DNA of 6,660 nucleotides from Caryophanales bacterium (GCA_016282415.1 JAEEKO010000059.1:1-6660), one strand, 5' to 3'. Shown: positions 1-6,357, counted from the first letter of the stretch. Notes: generated from the sequence alone by a model not told the origin. Numbers and translations are program-made.

Positions 1-271
1 CAATAGCATGTATTTCTTGTTTATGAATTATTAATAGATACCCATTATTTAAATAATCTTGATAATTATTTAAACTAATAATTTTATGATTAGGGCCAGT
101 GATATTTCTAAAGAAATGTTTATTATCATTAATATTATCAAGAATATAGGAGTTAATTTTATCCGAAGAACAGATACTTTCTAAATAAACTAAATCAACA
201 TTTTTAATAGTTGAAATATTTAAATCATTAACTCTTTCATAATCTTTTTTAATTTTCGATAATATTTTCAT
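1..271 (-). CDS. Probable GerA-family spore germination receptor subunit, N-terminal fragment
   Basis: Reading the minus strand from ATG at 271-269 gives 90 uninterrupted codons that leave the window at its left edge, so the C-terminal part is missing. A good ribosome-binding site, AGGTGG (281-276 on the minus strand), sits 4 bases before the ATG and supports this start. The protein begins MKILSKIKKDYERVNDLNIS, followed by a segment VDLVYLESICSSDKINSYIL (residues 25-44) and later a stretch DYLNNGYLLIIHKQEIHAI near residues 72-90. This order resembles the soluble N-terminal domain of GerAA/SpoVAF-type proteins: a 'YxxGLxxxxxIxxxIL' segment, then a 'xxxLLxGxxLLxIxxxxxA' segment. Those proteins are inner spore-membrane germinant-receptor subunits whose membrane helices would lie beyond the edge. 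It is transcribed divergently from rlmD. The identification is by pattern only; an unrelated hypothetical protein cannot be excluded. The reading frame itself is secure. Confidence 0.55.
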   Translation of the reverse strand, partial: MKILSKIKKDYERVNDLNISTIKNVDLVYLESICSSDKINSYILDNINDNKHFFRNITGPNHKIISLNNYQDYLNNGYLLIIHKQEIHAI

Positions 272-291
272 AATTCCACCTATGTATAGTT

Positions 292-333
292 TTGACATTA
301 TTGCTAGTTTTATTACAAATTTATAGGTATAAT
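292..333 (+). promoter_or_regulatory. Candidate promoter for the rlmD gene series
   Basis: In the divergent intergenic region a perfect -35 hexamer TTGACA (292-297) is followed after 16 bases by TACAAA (314-319), which matches four of six -10 positions. A perfect TATAAT lies at 328-333, but no good -35 sits at normal distance from it (TTGACA is 30 bases away). Either pairing would give a very short leader for rlmD. No terminator-like hairpin is present in the region. The assignment rests on hexamer matching in AT-rich DNA, where chance matches are common. Confidence 0.35.
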
Positions 334-349
334 TAAGTTAGTGATTGTT

Positions 350-1540
350 ATGAAATATGAAATAGTAAAAATGGATAATATGGGTCGTGGTATTACTTAT
401 GTTGATGGTTTAATAACATTTGTTCCTAAAACCATTGTTGGTGATATAGTTGAATTAAAAATTGTCCATAGTAAAAAGAAGTATAACGAAGCTCAAGTTA
501 TTAATTATGTTAAGAGAGGTTCTTTATATAAAGATGCAATATGCCCATACTATAATCAATGTGGTGGTTGTGACTTAATGAATCTTAAATATACTGATCA
601 GTTAAATTATAAAAAGGATCGTATTAAAGATTTGTTCTTAAAATATGCTAATACTAAAGTTAATCCAGTGATTATTAATAAGAATCAATTAGGTTATCGT
701 AATAAAATAACATTACAAATAAATAATGGTGTTATCGGATTAGTTGATTTAAATAATCAAGTTATTAATATTAAGTATTGTAATATTGCTAAAGATTCAA
801 TTAATAATTTTATAAAGATAATTAAGGATTTTAAAGTTAATAATGGTAAGGTAGTTATTCGTGTTAATTATAATGATGAATTATTAATCTGGTTTCAAAC
901 CAATGATGATTTAGTAATACCGGATTTAAAAGATTTTAAGATTGCAGGTATTGTTAAAAATGATCAAGTAGTTGTTGGTGATAATAACTTTATTGATAAA
1001 GTTAATGATTTATATTTTAAAGTATCATATAATTCATTTTTCCAAGTTAATAATTTAATTAATGAAGAATTGTTTAATATTATTAACAATCATATTAATA
1101 AAGGCGATAAGGTATTAGATTTATATTGTGGTGTTGGAACAATCAGTATTAATGCTAGTTTAAAAGCTAAGGAAGTTATTGGTATTGAAATTGTTAAAAA
1201 CGCTATTATCGATGCTACTTTAAATAAAGAAATGAATAAAAGAAATAATGTTGAATTCTTATTAGGTGATGTTAAAACAACAATTAATAATGTTGATAAA
1301 GAATTTGATACGGTTATTATTGATCCACCACGAAGTGGTATTGATCAAAATAGTTTAAATTATATTTTAGATAAGAAACTTAATAAATTAATCTATATTG
1401 CGTGTGATCCATCATCATTAGTTAGGGATTATGAAAAGTTAAAAGATTTATATAATCTAAAAGCGTTATATTTACTAGATATGTTTCCTAATACATATCA
1501 TTGTGAGAGTGTCTGTATATTAGAAAGAAGGAGTAATTAA
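350..1540 (+). CDS. rlmD: 23S rRNA (uracil-5-)-methyltransferase, RlmD/RumA (RlmCD) family
   Basis: This enzyme transfers a methyl group from S-adenosylmethionine to C5 of uridine in 23S rRNA; in Bacillus the single homologue RlmCD modifies both U747 and U1939. Counted from ATG 350 it has 396 residues, normal for the family. An N-terminal TRAM-like RNA-binding domain (about 1-56) is followed by the four iron-sulfur cysteines C65, C71, C74 and C144, in the CPYYNQCGGC arrangement. The methyltransferase domain shows FFQVN (230-234), the SAM-binding VLDLYCGVG (255-263), DPPRSG (325-330), the nucleophile C352 in ACDPSS and the general base E386 in HCESV; the C352-E386 spacing fits the family. An in-frame GTG at 341 would add three residues; ATG 350 is preferred because MKYEIVKMDNMGRGI aligns with typical TRAM starts. 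Neither start has a clear Shine-Dalgarno sequence. The stop lies 1 base before the next ATG. Confidence 0.93.
   Translation: MKYEIVKMDNMGRGITYVDGLITFVPKTIVGDIVELKIVHSKKKYNEAQVINYVKRGSLYKDAICPYYNQCGGCDLMNLKYTDQLNYKKDRIKDLFLKYANTKVNPVIINKNQLGYRNKITLQINNGVIGLVDLNNQVINIKYCNIAKDSINNFIKIIKDFKVNNGKVVIRVNYNDELLIWFQTNDDLVIPDLKDFKIAGIVKNDQVVVGDNNFIDKVNDLYFKVSYNSFFQVNNLINEELFNIINNHINKGDKVLDLYCGVGTISINASLKAKEVIGIEIVKNAIIDATLNKEMNKRNNVEFLLGDVKTTINNVDKEFDTVIIDPPRSGIDQNSLNYILDKKLNKLIYIACDPSSLVRDYEKLKDLYNLKALYLLDMFPNTYHCESVCILERRSN
1491..1530 (+). repeat. 3' end of rlmD, partly duplicated at 2225-2264
   Basis: The last part of rlmD reappears 734 bases downstream. Bases 1499-1530 and 2233-2264 agree at 30 of 32 positions, and ATACA at 1491-1495 matches 2225-2229. 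Both copies encode HCESVC(I/V)LERR in the same register. The two mismatches in the 32-base core are TGT/TGC (synonymous Cys) and ATA/GTA (Ile to Val), so the copies differ as diverged coding sequences do, not as a fresh duplication. Confidence 0.8.
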
Positions 1541-1541
1541 T

Positions 1542-2171
1542 ATGAATAATAAAATCAAAGATGTAATGTCATTTTATGCATTATGTAGCAAATTAAAAGA
1601 TACAATAAGAAAAGGTCCATTAACTTGGAATGCTAATAGAGAAAGAATAGAGAGTGTTGCAGAGCATATATATGGTGTCCAAATGTTGGCAATATCTATC
1701 TATTATCAATTTGGATATAAACTAGATTTAAACAAAGTAATCTATATGTTAGCTATTCATGAATTAGAAGAAATTGAAATCGGAGATTTAGCATTCTATG
1801 AAACAACTAAAGAAGATAAATTAGAAAAAGGAAAGAATGCTACAGATTATATTTTAAAGGATTTGGTTGGAAAAGAAGAAATATCTAGATTATTAGATGA
1901 ATACAATGAAAGAAAAACTGATGAAGCAAAATTTGCATATCATTGTGATAAACTAGATTGTGATGTTTCAATGAAATTGTATGATCAAGAGGGATGTTTT
2001 GATTTAAATAATCAACCGAATAATCCAATAATAGATTTACCTAGTGTTAAAAAAGTACTTGATAGTGAAAGTTGTATTTCAAACGCATGGATTGAATTTG
2101 ATAGAAGCAAATTTGAAGATGACCCGATATTTGTTGAAATAATAAATTGGTTAAAAGATAATAATATATAA
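1542..2171 (+). CDS. HD-domain phosphohydrolase, YfbR/HDDC2-like (HD_3 family)
   Basis: Members of this family are metal-dependent hydrolases; characterised relatives (E. coli YfbR, human HDDC2) remove phosphate from deoxynucleoside 5'-monophosphates in the cytoplasm. The 209-residue protein shows the expected order: ERIESVAEHIYGVQ (34-47) with metal ligand H42; AIHELEEIEIGD (71-82) with H73, E74, E77 and D82; and HCDKLDCD (134-141) with D136. Spacing matches YfbR's H33, H68-D69, E72, D77 and D137. The notable change is E74 where the defining Asp of the HD pair normally stands. The rest is mostly helical, with no signal peptide or membrane segment. A strong AAGGAG (1528-1533), inside the end of rlmD, lies 8 bases before the ATG, and only one base separates the two genes, so translation is probably coupled. 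All six Arg codons are AGA. The substrate cannot be told from sequence. Confidence 0.85.
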   Translation: MNNKIKDVMSFYALCSKLKDTIRKGPLTWNANRERIESVAEHIYGVQMLAISIYYQFGYKLDLNKVIYMLAIHELEEIEIGDLAFYETTKEDKLEKGKNATDYILKDLVGKEEISRLLDEYNERKTDEAKFAYHCDKLDCDVSMKLYDQEGCFDLNNQPNNPIIDLPSVKKVLDSESCISNAWIEFDRSKFEDDPIFVEIINWLKDNNI

Positions 2172-2224
2172 AATGATTTAGCACTAATACGCAAACATGG
2201 TTAGAGCACTTAGCACTGACACTG

Positions 2225-2268
2225 ATACAACCCATTGCGAGAGTGTCTGTGTATTAGAAAGAAGATAG
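2225..2268 (+). pseudogene. Remnant of the 3' end of a second rlmD-like gene
   Basis: Translating the frame that ends at TAG 2266-2268 gives TTHCESVCVLERR and a stop, nearly identical to the rlmD terminus NTYHCESVCILERRSN. Similarity begins at about 2225; upstream the frame reads MVRALSTD from an ATG at 2197 and is closed by a TAA at 2185-2187, so nothing else of the methyltransferase survives. The remnant therefore looks like the tail of a lost paralogue or the edge of a recombination event. Its stop codon lies 2 bases before the nrnB ATG, and its GAAG (2261-2264) is the only ribosome-binding-like sequence for nrnB, so this scrap probably persists as the nrnB leader. Confidence 0.72.
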
Positions 2269-2270
2269 AT

Positions 2271-3284
2271 ATGAAAAAGCAAGAAAAAATAATAATATTT
2301 AGTCATGAAAATGATATTGATGGTTTAGGTAATATCATTTTAGGAAAAATGGCATTTGGAGAAATAGAGTATGTTTTAGCATCGAATGTCAATATACTTG
2401 AAGCAAAGTTTAGGGATTGTTTAGAAAAGGGGTTATTGCATAGCTATGATAGAATTTTTGTGACAGATCTAGCGCTATATAATCCATCTCTAGAAATGGT
2501 TAGTAAAGATCCTGAACTTTCAAAAAAAGTTCTAGTTTTTGATCACCATAGATCAGCATTAAATGAAGCATGTGATGCATATAGTTTCACAAAAATAGTA
2601 GAAACTGATGAGAACGGAAGAAAAAGATGCGGGACTGATTTATTTTATGAGTATCTAGTGATGAATGGATTATTATCAAAAACAACTTCTTTAGACGAAT
2701 TTGTAGAATTAACAAGATTAGAAGATACATGGGAATGGAAAAAAACAGGTAAAAAAGGACTAAAAGCACACGATTTAGCAATTCTTTTAAATGGAATTGG
2801 GCTAAAAGATTATATCGAAAGTATCTATACTAAAGTAAAAGAAAATGAAGGCTCATTTGAACTTACAGAAAATGAAAGAAGAGTAATTGAAGAGAAGAAA
2901 GCAGAATATTTAGCAAAACTACAAAGAATATGGAGTGAAGCTGAATTTTTTGTAGATGAAAATGAAAACAGATTTGCAGGAGTATTTGCTGATTATGAAT
3001 ACAGAAATGAATTAGGTGAATATGTCAGGGAGATTAATCTAGATGATCTTAAATATCTAATTATTATTGCACTAGAAAAAGGAGAATTTGGGCAAAAATC
3101 ATATCGATCAATCGAAGCAGGTTTTGATGTTGGTAAAATAGCAGAAGCGCATGGTGGAAATGGTCACCCAGCAGCCGCATCAGTTAACATTACAAAAGAA
3201 CAAAAAGAAAAATGTCTAGTTCTTAGAGATAGAAACCTAAGGGAAAGTATTAAATATTTAGTAGAAAGTAATTATTCAGAATAA
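2271..3284 (+). CDS. nrnB: DHH/DHHA1 phosphoesterase, NrnB-type nanoRNase
   Basis: NrnB degrades RNA oligonucleotides of a few residues in the cytoplasm, finishing mRNA turnover, and is one of the Firmicute substitutes for Orn. The 337-residue protein keeps every DHH motif: SHENDIDG (11-18; H12, D15, D17), VTDLAL (64-69; D66), FDHHRS (90-95; D91-H93) and LEDTWEW (140-146; D142). The C-terminal DHHA1 substrate-binding motif GGNGHPAAA lies at 305-313. The middle segment RKRCGTDLFYEYLV with LDEFVEL and DTWEW is close to B. subtilis NrnB (YngD), from memory about 400 residues, so this version is shorter. ATG 2271 is chosen over ATG 2235 because the extra residues from 2235 are only the out-of-frame reading of the rlmD remnant, and MKKQEKIIIFSH is a natural start. 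The ribosome-binding site (GAAG, 2261-2264) is weak. Arg codons are 12 AGA, 3 AGG, 1 CGA and no CGT. Confidence 0.88.
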   Translation: MKKQEKIIIFSHENDIDGLGNIILGKMAFGEIEYVLASNVNILEAKFRDCLEKGLLHSYDRIFVTDLALYNPSLEMVSKDPELSKKVLVFDHHRSALNEACDAYSFTKIVETDENGRKRCGTDLFYEYLVMNGLLSKTTSLDEFVELTRLEDTWEWKKTGKKGLKAHDLAILLNGIGLKDYIESIYTKVKENEGSFELTENERRVIEEKKAEYLAKLQRIWSEAEFFVDENENRFAGVFADYEYRNELGEYVREINLDDLKYLIIIALEKGEFGQKSYRSIEAGFDVGKIAEAHGGNGHPAAASVNITKEQKEKCLVLRDRNLRESIKYLVESNYSE

Positions 3285-3317
3285 TTTAAAAATACCAATA
3301 CTTGAGAGGAGTTAAAC

Positions 3318-4205
3318 ATGAAAAAAAGATTTGCAATCATTGAAATCGGTAGTTATAACACCAAAACCCATGTTTACGAACAGGGAAATGTTATATATGA
3401 AGACAATACTACTATAAAACTTAAATCAAATTATAAAGAAAACAATAGAATTAATGATAATGATATAAGTATGATTATTTCTATTATAAAAAAAGCATTA
3501 ACATTTACGGAAAATGTTCATGTATATGGATGTAGTATATTTAGAAATATAACTCCTGAAGAATTAGCAGCTGTTAATGATAAAGTGTTTGGTGAATGTA
3601 ACTTAAACATAGAAGTAGTTTCTCAAGAAGAAGAAGCTTATTATACCGCTTTGGGTTGTTATGCGAATGTTGATTATAATGGTAATATTTGTGTATTCAT
3701 CGGTGGTGGTGGATCTATCGAACTTATCTTTGTAAATAATAAAAAAGTGATTGATAAAAAATTATATAACTTTGGTGTTGTTGATGTTACAAATAAATTT
3801 GAAAGTTTAAAAGATGATATTCCAAGATGTACCTTTGATGATGTATATGAATATATTGCTGGATTAATTACGGATATTAGTATAAAGGCTGATGTATTAA
3901 TTCTTGGTGGAGGCGATCATTTTTATTGGTATAACAATGCAGGGTATCAATTATTAGATAATAATATTTATGAAGAAGTTAATCAAACAAAAATGATTAC
4001 TATTGATATGAGTGATAAGTATGACCATGATGCCTTAGTAACATCACTAGATGATATTCGAAATAATAGTGATAATCCAAATTGGTTTGATGGTTCAAGA
4101 GCAATGAAGGTAATTACTAATTATATTTCTCATCAAATTGATGCTAAATATATTATTCCAACAAAAATTAATATGGAGGATGGAATAAGGAGCACATTAA
4201 TTTAG
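3318..4205 (+). CDS. Ppx/GppA-like phosphatase, short single-module form
   Basis: Ppx/GppA enzymes have an actin-like fold and hydrolyse polyphosphate or pppGpp. The 295-residue protein has the N-terminal strand motif FAIIEIGSYNTKTHVY (5-20), SQEEEAYYTALG (102-113) with the conserved Glu cluster, the phosphate loop GGGGSIEL (129-136), a second glycine-rich strand VLILGGG (193-199) and a C-terminal IPTKINMEDGI (280-290) like the usual '...REG(I/L)'. The length fits short two-lobed Ppx proteins of about 300 residues, without the HD-like C-terminal domain of E. coli Ppx. Two acidic positions differ from the consensus: E9 replaces the first Asp, and the Asp of 'DIGGGSTE' is I128, although E135 remains. 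Activity may thus be altered. GAGGAG (3306-3311) lies 6 bases before the ATG, a strong site. The gene is 33 bases after nrnB and 15 before the acetyltransferase. Family assignment is fair; the substrate is unknown. Confidence 0.75.
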   Translation: MKKRFAIIEIGSYNTKTHVYEQGNVIYEDNTTIKLKSNYKENNRINDNDISMIISIIKKALTFTENVHVYGCSIFRNITPEELAAVNDKVFGECNLNIEVVSQEEEAYYTALGCYANVDYNGNICVFIGGGGSIELIFVNNKKVIDKKLYNFGVVDVTNKFESLKDDIPRCTFDDVYEYIAGLITDISIKADVLILGGGDHFYWYNNAGYQLLDNNIYEEVNQTKMITIDMSDKYDHDALVTSLDDIRNNSDNPNWFDGSRAMKVITNYISHQIDAKYIIPTKINMEDGIRSTLI

Positions 4206-4220
4206 AAAGGAAAAATAAAT

Positions 4221-5018
4221 ATGAATAAAATCTTTAATTGTTCGAACTGTTTAAGGATGCAATATGAGTTATTAAAAGGTATGTTTTTTGATGATATTGA
4301 AGAAACTAATAATTATGTTCTTTGTACTTCAAAAGTAATGGATGATTGTTTTTGGAATTTAGCATATTTAAAAAATAAAGCCGATAATGATATATTGGTG
4401 GAAATTGAAAATAAATTAATTGATTTAAATCGTGCTCCTTGTATGTATATTGGACGTGATGATGAATCTTTTAAAGAGAATAAAGCATTATTATTAAATC
4501 ATCATTATCAAATAAAAGATACTGATGTATTTATGATTTTAACTGATTACCAAAATGTTGATTGTGATCTAAAAATAAAAGTTGTTGAATCAGAAAATGA
4601 ATATCAGGATTTTATGAAAGTTTTAGCTTCAGCTTATAATGATAATATTGAAAATTCTGATGAAAATGTTTATGCTGATGCAGTAACCAAGTGTTATTAT
4701 GATGCTGTTAAAAATTCAATTAATAGTGGTAAGACGTATCACATTATTGGATATAATGAAGATAATAAACCAGTAAGTGTTGCTACCCTTAATGTTGCTA
4801 ATGGGGTTGGTATAATAAACAATGTTGGTACAGCCCAAGGATATTGGAATAAAGGATATAGCAAACAAGTTTTAACTTTTTTAATTAACCTTTTTAAAGA
4901 AAAGGGTGGAATTGATTTAATACTATGTACCGAGTACCAAAGTAAGAATCAAACCTATTATGAAAAACTTGGATTTAAAGAAATATATGTTATGGAACAA
5001 TATATAAAATGTGAATAA
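4221..5018 (+). CDS. GNAT-family N-acetyltransferase with extra N-terminal region
   Basis: GNAT enzymes transfer an acetyl group from acetyl-CoA to an amine. The C-terminal half of this 265-residue protein (about 117-263) has the typical order: KIKVVESENEYQDFMKVL at the start, PVSVATLNVANGVGIINN (164-201) as central strands, the acetyl-CoA loop VGTAQGYWNKGYSKQVL (202-218) in place of the usual V-x-x-x-x-R-x-x-G-x-G/A, and YYEKLGFKEIYVMEQY (236-251) as the closing segment. Residues 1-115 match no motif I recognise; they could be a degenerate GNAT half, as in tandem GNAT proteins, or a separate domain. The segment begins MNKIFNCSNCLRMQYELL, with a CxxC at C7-C10. AAAGGA (4206-4211) sits 9 bases before ATG, and the gap to the preceding gene is only 15 bases, which suggests cotranscription. 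The acceptor substrate cannot be inferred. Confidence 0.82.
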   Translation: MNKIFNCSNCLRMQYELLKGMFFDDIEETNNYVLCTSKVMDDCFWNLAYLKNKADNDILVEIENKLIDLNRAPCMYIGRDDESFKENKALLLNHHYQIKDTDVFMILTDYQNVDCDLKIKVVESENEYQDFMKVLASAYNDNIENSDENVYADAVTKCYYDAVKNSINSGKTYHIIGYNEDNKPVSVATLNVANGVGIINNVGTAQGYWNKGYSKQVLTFLINLFKEKGGIDLILCTEYQSKNQTYYEKLGFKEIYVMEQYIKCE

Positions 5019-5067
5019 AATTAGTAATAGTTATTGGCTGTTTATAAGTAAATAATGGAGGATAAAA

Positions 5068-6357
5068 ATGATTCAAGAAAGAATACAAAAAGATCAAGCA
5101 AAGATTAATGATTTAAAAAAATTAGTGGATGACTATCAAAAAAAGATTAACGAGATATCAAGTGAAATAGATAGAATTCAATTATCAAAAGAAGAGATAA
5201 AACAGTTAAACAGTAAGTATAATTTCTTACAAAAAATGTTTTCTAAAAAATATAAACAATATCTTGTTGATAAAGATAATAATCGTAGAATTAGAGAAGA
5301 TAATCGTAAAAAGGATGATCAAATTGATCAGTTAAGGAATCAAGCTAATAATCTATCTAATAGTATTACTAAACTAAATACTCAAATTGAAGAAATGGAA
5401 AAAAACCAGTTTTCCAATTTATCTAGTTTAGATCAAGTAAGAAAGTTATTAAATGAGAATGCTAATTTACGTAATGATAGTAATTTTATAAGGGAAATTA
5501 TAGCTATTAATCCGGATTTTATTTATTTTGATAATACTAATGATCCAACTATTTATATTGATTATTTAAAAAGTAAAACCTTAGGTATAGATGTAAATGT
5601 TGAATTACTTGATAAACTTATTAAAGAATTAAATGACCCAAAAGAAGTAGATTCAGGAATGTATAAAATTCCTCATAAATATATTTTTGAATCAATTCGT
5701 AGTATTGTTGGGGGTAATATGATTAATGATACGTCAAAAAATCCATATGATGCTTTAACCATGTATTTTGATGCTGATGGTAAGTTTACTTTAGAATATG
5801 CCGAAACTTTGGAAAAATTATATAGTGATGAAAATCATATTTTTGGTATTCATGGGTATGGAAGAATGATGGGAACTGCTAACACCCCTAGTCAAGTCGA
5901 AGAGTTAAAGGAAAGTGAAAAAAGTATTTTTGAAAAAGGCCTTTGTGCTGCTAACTCAGAATGTGATACTAAAGGTCAAAATCCTCGATTGGAATACACG
6001 GCTTTTTATAAGGGTGAAGTTGATTTCAATTTTCTATATGCTTTAACATATGATTATGGGGCTTGTAGTGCTTTAATATTTATTCAACTACCAGCAGGTG
6101 CTATGGATCCTGGTTTAAATATTCCAATATGGGGTTCAACTTATGCATATAATTCGGAAGAAAAAAGAGATATTGCCAAACCTTATGTACTACCACAATA
6201 TATAATTGGAGGTGTTATTAAAACCCCTCTTTATAAGGATTATAAAATAAACATTAATAATGTTGAAAAAGTAACTTATCCATATTTATATACTGATGGA
6301 AATGTTGGTAATGGTGGGCCGGTTAATATTGATAATCAAGAAGGTATTAAATTGTAA
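5068..6357 (+). CDS. Coiled-coil protein with unassigned C-terminal domain
   Basis: I do not recognise this 429-residue protein as a named family. Residues 1-135 are charged and heptad-like (IQKDQAKINDLKKLVDDYQ and onward; IDQLRNQANNLSNSITKL), which predicts a long coiled coil with a possible break near 50-68. No signal peptide or membrane segment is visible. Residues 140-250 form a mixed region. The C-terminal region (about 258-390) reads as a globular domain: IFGIHGYGR (258-266), SIFEKGLCAAN (286-296), RLEYTAFYKG (307-316), SALIFIQLP (334-342) and VLPQYIIGGVIKTP (374-387). That order (H-G start, 'I..KGL', an aromatic 'Y-T-A' strand, a hydrophobic strand ending in P, a 'P-x-Y-I-x-G' end) faintly resembles ADP-ribosyltransferase-like folds, but no catalytic Glu can be assigned. 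GGAGG (5057-5061) lies 6 bases before ATG, so the start is secure. The gene follows the acetyltransferase after 49 bases without a terminator. Confidence 0.85.
   Translation: MIQERIQKDQAKINDLKKLVDDYQKKINEISSEIDRIQLSKEEIKQLNSKYNFLQKMFSKKYKQYLVDKDNNRRIREDNRKKDDQIDQLRNQANNLSNSITKLNTQIEEMEKNQFSNLSSLDQVRKLLNENANLRNDSNFIREIIAINPDFIYFDNTNDPTIYIDYLKSKTLGIDVNVELLDKLIKELNDPKEVDSGMYKIPHKYIFESIRSIVGGNMINDTSKNPYDALTMYFDADGKFTLEYAETLEKLYSDENHIFGIHGYGRMMGTANTPSQVEELKESEKSIFEKGLCAANSECDTKGQNPRLEYTAFYKGEVDFNFLYALTYDYGACSALIFIQLPAGAMDPGLNIPIWGSTYAYNSEEKRDIAKPYVLPQYIIGGVIKTPLYKDYKININNVEKVTYPYLYTDGNVGNGGPVNIDNQEGIKL

Noticed and set aside
341..349. GTG start for rlmD at 341
   Set aside because: It adds only three residues and has no better ribosome-binding site (AGG at 325-327 is 13 bases away); ATG 350 aligns better with family starts, although 341 cannot be excluded.
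2199..2211. GGTTAGAGCACTT resembles the 3' half of a tRNA D-arm
   Set aside because: No matching acceptor stem, complementary D-stem half, anticodon stem or T-arm can be found around it, so it is not a tRNA gene; 13 bases are too few to claim a tRNA remnant.
2012..2235. Two minus-strand open frames of about 60 codons overlapping the end of the HD gene and the spacer
   Set aside because: They lie antisense to a well-supported gene, have no ribosome-binding site or recognisable motif, and their hydrophobic, Leu/Phe/Ser-rich composition is the complement of AT-rich coding DNA.
2235..2270. Longer nrnB start at ATG 2235, adding 12 residues
   Set aside because: The added residues are the shifted-frame reading of the rlmD tail remnant, and no ribosome-binding site precedes 2235.
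2587..2781. Minus-strand 64-codon frame inside nrnB
   Set aside because: It is antisense to a conserved part of nrnB (the RKRCGTDLFYEY to DTWEW region) and is a shadow of that coding sequence.
5019..5067. Possible promoter or terminator between the acetyltransferase and the coiled-coil gene
   Set aside because: TATAAG at 5042-5047 has no -35 at suitable distance, and the only inverted repeat has a stem of about 4 A/T-rich pairs without a U-run.
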